Both the position numbers and the translations under genes were made by a program. DNA of 64,000 nt, taken from positions 3,782,001 to 3,846,000 of the forward strand of contig JAKNDB010000109.1 of the NCBI GenBank assembly GCA_024305405.1, written 5' to 3'. Position 1 is the stretch's first letter. Each line of letters begins with the position of its first letter. Source of the DNA: Dirofilaria immitis (lineage: Eukaryota > Nematoda > Chromadorea > Rhabditida > Onchocercidae). The notes beneath the pieces were generated by a model, which was given only the letters and a program-made list of their open reading frames with translations, had not been told where the DNA came from and searched no databases. Positions 58,957 through 64,000 of the stretch are shown in pieces.

Positions 58957-61936
58957 ATGAGAAATGGCCATTTACCTTGTCATTGCGAAACAAATTCTTT
59001 GATGTGCGATGATTCACCATCAACATCACCGGTTTCGAAATTGGATACGGAAGTGATTATCGTTGGTAATTATTTATTTGTTGTAACTTGTTTTTCGTGA
59101 ATTTTTTCTCTTTCTCTTTTGCCAGCCATATTGCAATGTAAGAAGAGCCTTTTATTAGGGAGGCGTTAGAAAATGATGGATTGAATGCATCATATAGTTC
59201 TGCTTAAAGTTTTGATTCATCGTCAACTTTGGTGAAAAATCCTGAAAAGAAGGGTCGTGTTAAAATCTTAAAAAATTAAGGACTTCGTGCTGATAATTTA
59301 AACAATGAGAAGAATCATGTGAGTCAATGATATCATCATGTTCGAAGCAGATCGACTTTGAAAAAACTAAAAACAGTGTTGCAACTAATGTCACAATTAT
59401 TTCATTTTCTGAAATATGTTTGCTAACGAAGTATTTTAAGCAAATATGTTAAATAAGTAATTTAACAATCTTCAGGAAATGGACCGGCCGGCTTATCGTT
59501 ATCAGCATTTCTTTCCGGTTGGTTACCTTTTTATTCTTCGGATGATGGCCATCATCCTAATAATCTGGTCCATGAGAAACTCATTGAGCACAGTGAAGAA
59601 TCACTACTCGATCAGGTATTTTTTTTGCGTAGAAAACCTTCAAACTGAAAATCATAAATATTATAAATACAATTGAACATTATTCAATATGAGAGTAGGC
59701 CCAAAATCTTTTTCCTAAAAATATTTAAATAGTGATTAACTTTAGGACCTTTCTTGGCTGGATAATAGTATCAATGTCATGAATAATGGAGCAAGACCGC
59801 TTTCATTGCTGTATGATACCTTAGTGCGTCCTAATGCTGACACTGGAATTCTTGGCAGATCGAAGCTTTGTTGGATATACGATTGTAATCGTGCTATTCC
59901 ACATTTAGTGGTCGGTGAAACACCAATTGGCGGATCTTGGAATAGTTATGACGACGATGTGAATATTTTCTTTCAAGTGCAATCATAGAATGGAAAATTT
60001 TATCAAGGAAATAATTTTATTTTGAATAATTTCAGATGATATCAGTCAGTGTAAGCAGTTTTTTGGATCTTCCAGCTTTTCTTATCTCTGATTGGTGTAG
60101 TGAAAATAAGTTTGATAGTCGTCTTCCAGCTCGTCTTCCAACACCACTTTATCGAAGATATCTATCCGATTATGCAAGAAGAGTATATAAAAACAAAAAT
60201 ATTATTTGTGGTTTGAAGGTGACGCACATAGAGGTAATAGTTTAAATGTCAACTTTTAGCAAGGGAGTGATATTGGTTCGTGTAATATATTATAAAAATT
60301 TTGATCATAGCCCTGTGTGTTTGCTCATTCGTTAACACTGATGCTGCGTTGACTATTGAAAGAATTTCACGATGTCATAATTAAGCCGTTCCATCAACCC
60401 ATTTGTTAGCATGATCTTAATGACCAAAAGACTCTTAATTTCTTTCTAGAAATGTTCAAATAGCTGCATGGAAGGATTTTGGGAAGTTCGTGGCATAAAA
60501 ATAGTGAATCTGTGTTGTTGAAGTGTAAGAAAGTTGTATTAGCTTGTGGCAAAAATCAGGATCGATTCCTTGGCGTACGTTTTGTTTTTCGCTTCATAGT
60601 TATAATGTTCATGGAATACGAAAAGATGGGAAAGCACATAAATTGAAATAAAATAGTTCAAGGATTATCTTCTACCATCTAGAATGAAAAGACCAAGGAA
60701 ATTCGCGTACGATTTTCATTAATTAGGTGTCATGATAATTATCCCATCCTAAAAACAAAAACTTTTATTTTCAGGTGAAAGGAGAATTAGAAGAAAATCG
60801 TATTGTTTATAATCTTCGCGATTTGAAACAATTACTTACTTCAACTACTAAATTTTCAAAACAAAAAGTTGTTGTAATTGGAGATGGAGTTAGCGCCGCG
60901 GATTCAGTATTATATTGCCTCGCTTCATGCATTCCTGTACTTCATGTAATTCGTCGGTCCGACAAGCAACTGCGATGTAAAGTATTAAAATAAATTTTTC
61001 TTTCTTTAAAAAATTCCTAAAAAATTTTTTTAAAAAGGAATTCTTAAAATTTAGATGTTTTTTAAAAGCTGTGAGCTTTTGTATAAAAATAGAATTTGAT
61101 TTTTTGCTCTTAAGACAAATGTCTATGGATTATTCCTGCAGATTGTATTTAAGAATTCATACTTTAACTAATCTTTGAAGATGGTTCATTGCTGCTTCAT
61201 TCTTAACAATGCCGAATATTGCTTAAAAACTTTCTAAAGAAATTCTGTTGCTGGAATTATCAGAACATGTTTCAGTTATACAGTTATCACGTCTCAGTCC
61301 ATCGATTTATCCAGAGTATTCGAGGGTTTTTAAATTAATGATGGGACATTGTAAAGATTATTATTACACCAAAGTTACGTGCGCTATTGTGGAATCGTTG
61401 AATAATGGTGTAGTTCGCATCAAAAGTCCTCAAGAAATTTTTGCGGTAAGCTTTTTTCTGTGGAACTTCTATGTGCGAAATATACATCAAAACATATTGA
61501 AATATGAAATGAGATATACTGAAAAAGATAATTCCTGTCCTTTCAAATTTGGGTATCTGTGTCATCGATATATCTGTTGAGAAAATCATTATTGTTTTTC
61601 CTTAGCAGATTCTAAGCGAAATTTTATCCTTTTTAGGAACAGTTTCGAGTTTTATGCGTATGTACAGGTAAACAGTCAGACCTGAGCATGTTAACTGATA
61701 AATATACATTTCAAGATTATTACTGTAATGAAGATCCATCACTCTTTCGTATCGGTGCACTTGCGGGCGACCACTTTGTGCGGTACATTGTAGGTAAGAT
61801 ATATATATATATATACATCGAAAAAATTATCGACGACTGCAGAATTTTTTCTATCATTTTCAAAATAATAGTGCAGTTTCGTAAAAAAAAAACTGTTGTA
61901 GGAGGTGCAATGGATGTTGCTCGATATCTGATGTAA
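58957..61936 (+). CDS. OSGIN: OSGIN-type flavin-dependent oxidoreductase
   Basis: Homologue of oxidative stress-induced growth inhibitor 1/2, FAD-binding proteins of the flavin-monooxygenase fold. Exons: 58957-59065, 59476-59615, 59746-59976, 60036-60233, 60450-60574, 60775-60976, 61276-61445, 61637-61793, 61902-61936; about 455 aa. The N-terminal FAD Rossmann motif is [32 protein letters not shown] and [20 protein letters not shown] fit the family, and a second nucleotide-binding motif reads [37 protein letters not shown] and the C-terminal [20 protein letters not shown] complete the match. One correction: the A-run 60497-60501 needs one more A, restoring [18 protein letters not shown]. An acceptor-like TTTTTTGTAG at 58911-58920 precedes the ATG and could be a trans-splice or 5' UTR site. 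The gene lies wholly inside the inverted repeat. Confidence 0.9.
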
Positions 61937-63028
61937 TCTTGATCAATTTATTCATTTTATTCAGTCAAATATTGGCTAGGTGGCATGGTTAGTAATAGTT
62001 TAGTTTGGGTTTTTTTTTTGAAGAAACAAAATCAGCGTTTCATTACAGTAAAAGAATACTGATTCAAGTTAAAGGAAGGCAAAAGTGAAGAAAATAGCTG
62101 AATATTTAGTTATTTTTCAGGTACAAAATCAGGATGAAACATTGTTGCGAGCATTTTTCGCATAAAGGGAATTTTGCTGTGATAATTTCAGAATTTTCTC
62201 TTCTTAAATGCAACAGTTTTTTAATAACTTACAAAATTTACAATTTATCAAAATAATCAATCAAATGTTTTATTATATTTTTAGAAATAAAACAGGTGGA
62301 TGTTTTATTGTAGTTATGCCGATCAGTTCAAAGTGTAATATGAAGGGCGAGCGTAATTTCATTCATTTTTGTTTCATTGAACAATAAGCTTCCGATATAT
62401 CGAATGTGAAATTGTTAGTTTGTTAATCTATTCGACTTTCCGATGGATGTAATTTGAAATATCTGTAACTTTTACATAGTCGGTTATTTATCAAAGCATA
62501 TAATAATGACGGATTATTTTAAAATTTGTCTATTAAAATTATTTCATGTTGTTCGAAATTTTTTGGATGAAAAATGTTGCTTGATAATGTAATGTTTCTA
62601 AATAAGGAGTTTGATTTTCGAACTTATATATCTTCTTTTCATTTGCTCGAGCCAGACCAGCGAGTAGCGCTTCGGTATTAATAGGTATTATATATCTGAC
62701 AATCCTATGTAATTCTTGTTTCATAACCTTTGCAATTTATGTGTTTTTGAACTAGATATATATAACTTTATGACGCTATAAGTTACGATTTATTAAGCCT
62801 CGAAATTTCTTCAGTTTAATGGAATTGAAAAGTTAGGAACCAAAGTCTAACAAAATGTCACGTTGATTCTAGTATTATGAACTTTTGCTCTCGTTATATC
62901 TACTAATTCACTTTAAGCCAAATACTATCTACTCGTCTGCTGTGGCCCTATTCAAGCATGTACGACAGACATATGAAAGACTACAGTAATTTATCATTTG
63001 ATCTTCTTAAAGAGATTTGGTTTTTAAG
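61937..63028. other. Intergenic, one weak minus ORF
   Basis: The minus-strand 61-aa ORF 62539-62724 (starts MKQELHRIVRYIIPINTEAL, then LAGLARANEKK) has plausible codon use but no splice context or known domain. Otherwise A+T-rich. Confidence 0.3.
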
Positions 63029-63409
63029 ATGCAAAATTTCCTATTAATGTTAATTATTTGTCAGTTGTTTTGTTCTTCTTTTAATAGTTTTGATATCTTT
63101 TTTAGAATTTGTCATGCATATATACAAGGAAATATTGTATTACAGCGTTATGCGACCAATAAAAAAATCCTCCGTGACATAACTTTTTCAAAGTTGCTAA
63201 GACTAACAGTAAAGAATAAAAATAAAATTGCCCAAAATTTGGGCAAGCATTTACAGAAAAACAGTTGCTCTACACGAACATTAGTTTCGTCTTCGCGATA
63301 TCCCATAAAAATTGGAACAAAAAGTCATTTCTGTAAAATGCATGTTGAATTATTTCGAGCAGGTAGAGCAGATGGATGGATCAATGTGAACACTTCTAAT
63401 TCAAAATGA
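63029..63409 (+). CDS. Putative secreted protein, unknown family
   Basis: A 126-aa ORF from ATG at 63029; the ORF is open a few codons further 5'. The N-terminus MQNFLLMLIICQLFCSSF is a good signal-peptide candidate. The remainder is basic (KNKNKIAQNLGKHLQKN), with cysteines in NSCSTRTLVSSSRYP and SHFCKMHVELFRAGR. It ends DGWINVNTSNSK and stops at 63407-63409. It is the longest uninterrupted ORF in the A+T-rich flank but has no detectable domain. It may also be spliced, since attacag at about 63140 could be an acceptor. No family recognised. Confidence 0.4.
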   Translation: MQNFLLMLIICQLFCSSFNSFDIFFRICHAYIQGNIVLQRYATNKKILRDITFSKLLRLTVKNKNKIAQNLGKHLQKNSCSTRTLVSSSRYPIKIGTKSHFCKMHVELFRAGRADGWINVNTSNSK

Positions 63410-63529
63410 ACTGTGAGAAACAAGTTGTTGAGAGAACAGTACGGAGCTTTACATCATTTCATAAATTTCAAAGGATAAATGTATTTCTTTAATAGAGAGT
63501 TCGAGAACTGGTTGCTTCGTTTCATTTAC

Positions 63530-64000
63530 GAGCTTCGCCATTATTTTGTTTATTAGCTTTTGCGTTGAACTGTCTAATCCGTCGTGTGAGGAGAAAAAAT
63601 TCTGAAGCGCATGTTGATGTGATATAATATAAAACAGAATATAAATTATATCATTTTTACCAGAATTTAGTGAAGACAAATATATTCAAAAATTGGGATA
63701 GTTTTAAAAAAATCGTCGAGAGCATATTGCTATTTCTTACATTATCCGTAAGACTGTCCTATCATTCAATATAGCGTATCTTATATAAGGAATTCAGGAA
63801 ACAGACATTTTATTATTTGTAATTGAAGATATAAAATAATCGTAGCGGTTATTTCGTCTTCACTAACCATTATTATTCAACACAGAAATATAATACTGCT
63901 ATACATTTGAACATGTGCAACTGCCACTCAAGAGTAAAAGAAATAAAAGATGAAAGATCAGTGTATGTTCCTATAATGTTAAAAATTACTTTGAATTGGA
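63530..64000. repeat. Right arm of large inverted repeat (runs off the window)
   Basis: Reverse complement of 58202-58673, still matching at the last base of the window, so the true arm is longer. On the minus strand it can encode FFLLTRRIRQFNAKANKQNN followed by GEARK and a stop. In the left arm the same frame continues differently beyond the breakpoint (GEAHRNVIRIFRHL). The breakpoint therefore falls inside an apparent terminal exon. Confidence 0.95.

Overview
The window looks like nuclear DNA of a parasitic nematode, probably a filarial worm (Spirurina/Onchocercidae). The base composition is strongly A+T rich. Exons are small (about 45-400 nt) and introns mostly 60-500 nt, with TTTCAG-type acceptors. 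The readable genes are ordinary animal genes plus a nematode AKH/GnRH-like neuropeptide. Species is inference: no rRNA, mitochondrial or Wolbachia marker is present. Gene models were spliced by eye using frame, GT-AG sites and recalled protein families. No database was searched.

Layout. 1-843 (+): 3' end of prefoldin subunit 4. 1906-2626 (-): small three-exon gene of unknown function. 6303-10570 (+): glucose-6-phosphate dehydrogenase, 12 exons. 12815-12985 (-): AKH/GnRH-like neuropeptide precursor (nlp-47 type). About 13-25 kb is gene-poor, with a foldback hairpin, short tandem repeats and a decayed CRIP/LIM fragment. 25105-26710 (-): TXNDC15-like thioredoxin membrane protein. 27007-27516 (+): three-exon gene for a small, probably secreted protein. 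28093-31519 (-): SSUH2-like protein with CxxCxGxG repeats. 31681-31803 (-): orphan RING-like last exon. 35862-36228 (+): two-exon gene for an 89-aa protein with signal peptide and membrane helix. 36464-40375 (-): XRP2 (TBCC domain plus NDK-like domain). 41678-43190 (-): PLCXD-type PI-PLC X-domain protein, head-to-head with PUS7 (43491/43790-47202, +), followed by FBXO7 (47627-50349, +). About 50.4-58.9 kb is gene-poor. 58957-61936 (+): OSGIN-type flavoprotein. 63029-63409 (+): putative secreted protein. An inverted repeat of about 471 bp (58202-58673 and 63530-64000, the second arm cut by the window end) encloses the OSGIN gene.

Two features cut across the window. (1) Nearly every long gene needs one to five single-base additions to stay in frame, nearly always in a homopolymer (G2-G4, A4-A6, T6) or at an exon end where GG should be GGG. 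All run in the same direction (a base missing). The two arms of the inverted repeat also differ by one T in a T-run. This points to uncorrected homopolymer deletions in the assembly rather than a cluster of pseudogenes, and it explains why few long ORFs are visible. (2) The genes are general housekeeping, ciliary or signalling genes (chaperone, NADPH supply, tRNA pseudouridylation, ubiquitin/proteasome, ciliary trafficking, neuropeptide) and do not form a shared pathway. No operon is evident, though PUS7 and FBXO7 lie only 424 nt apart on one strand.
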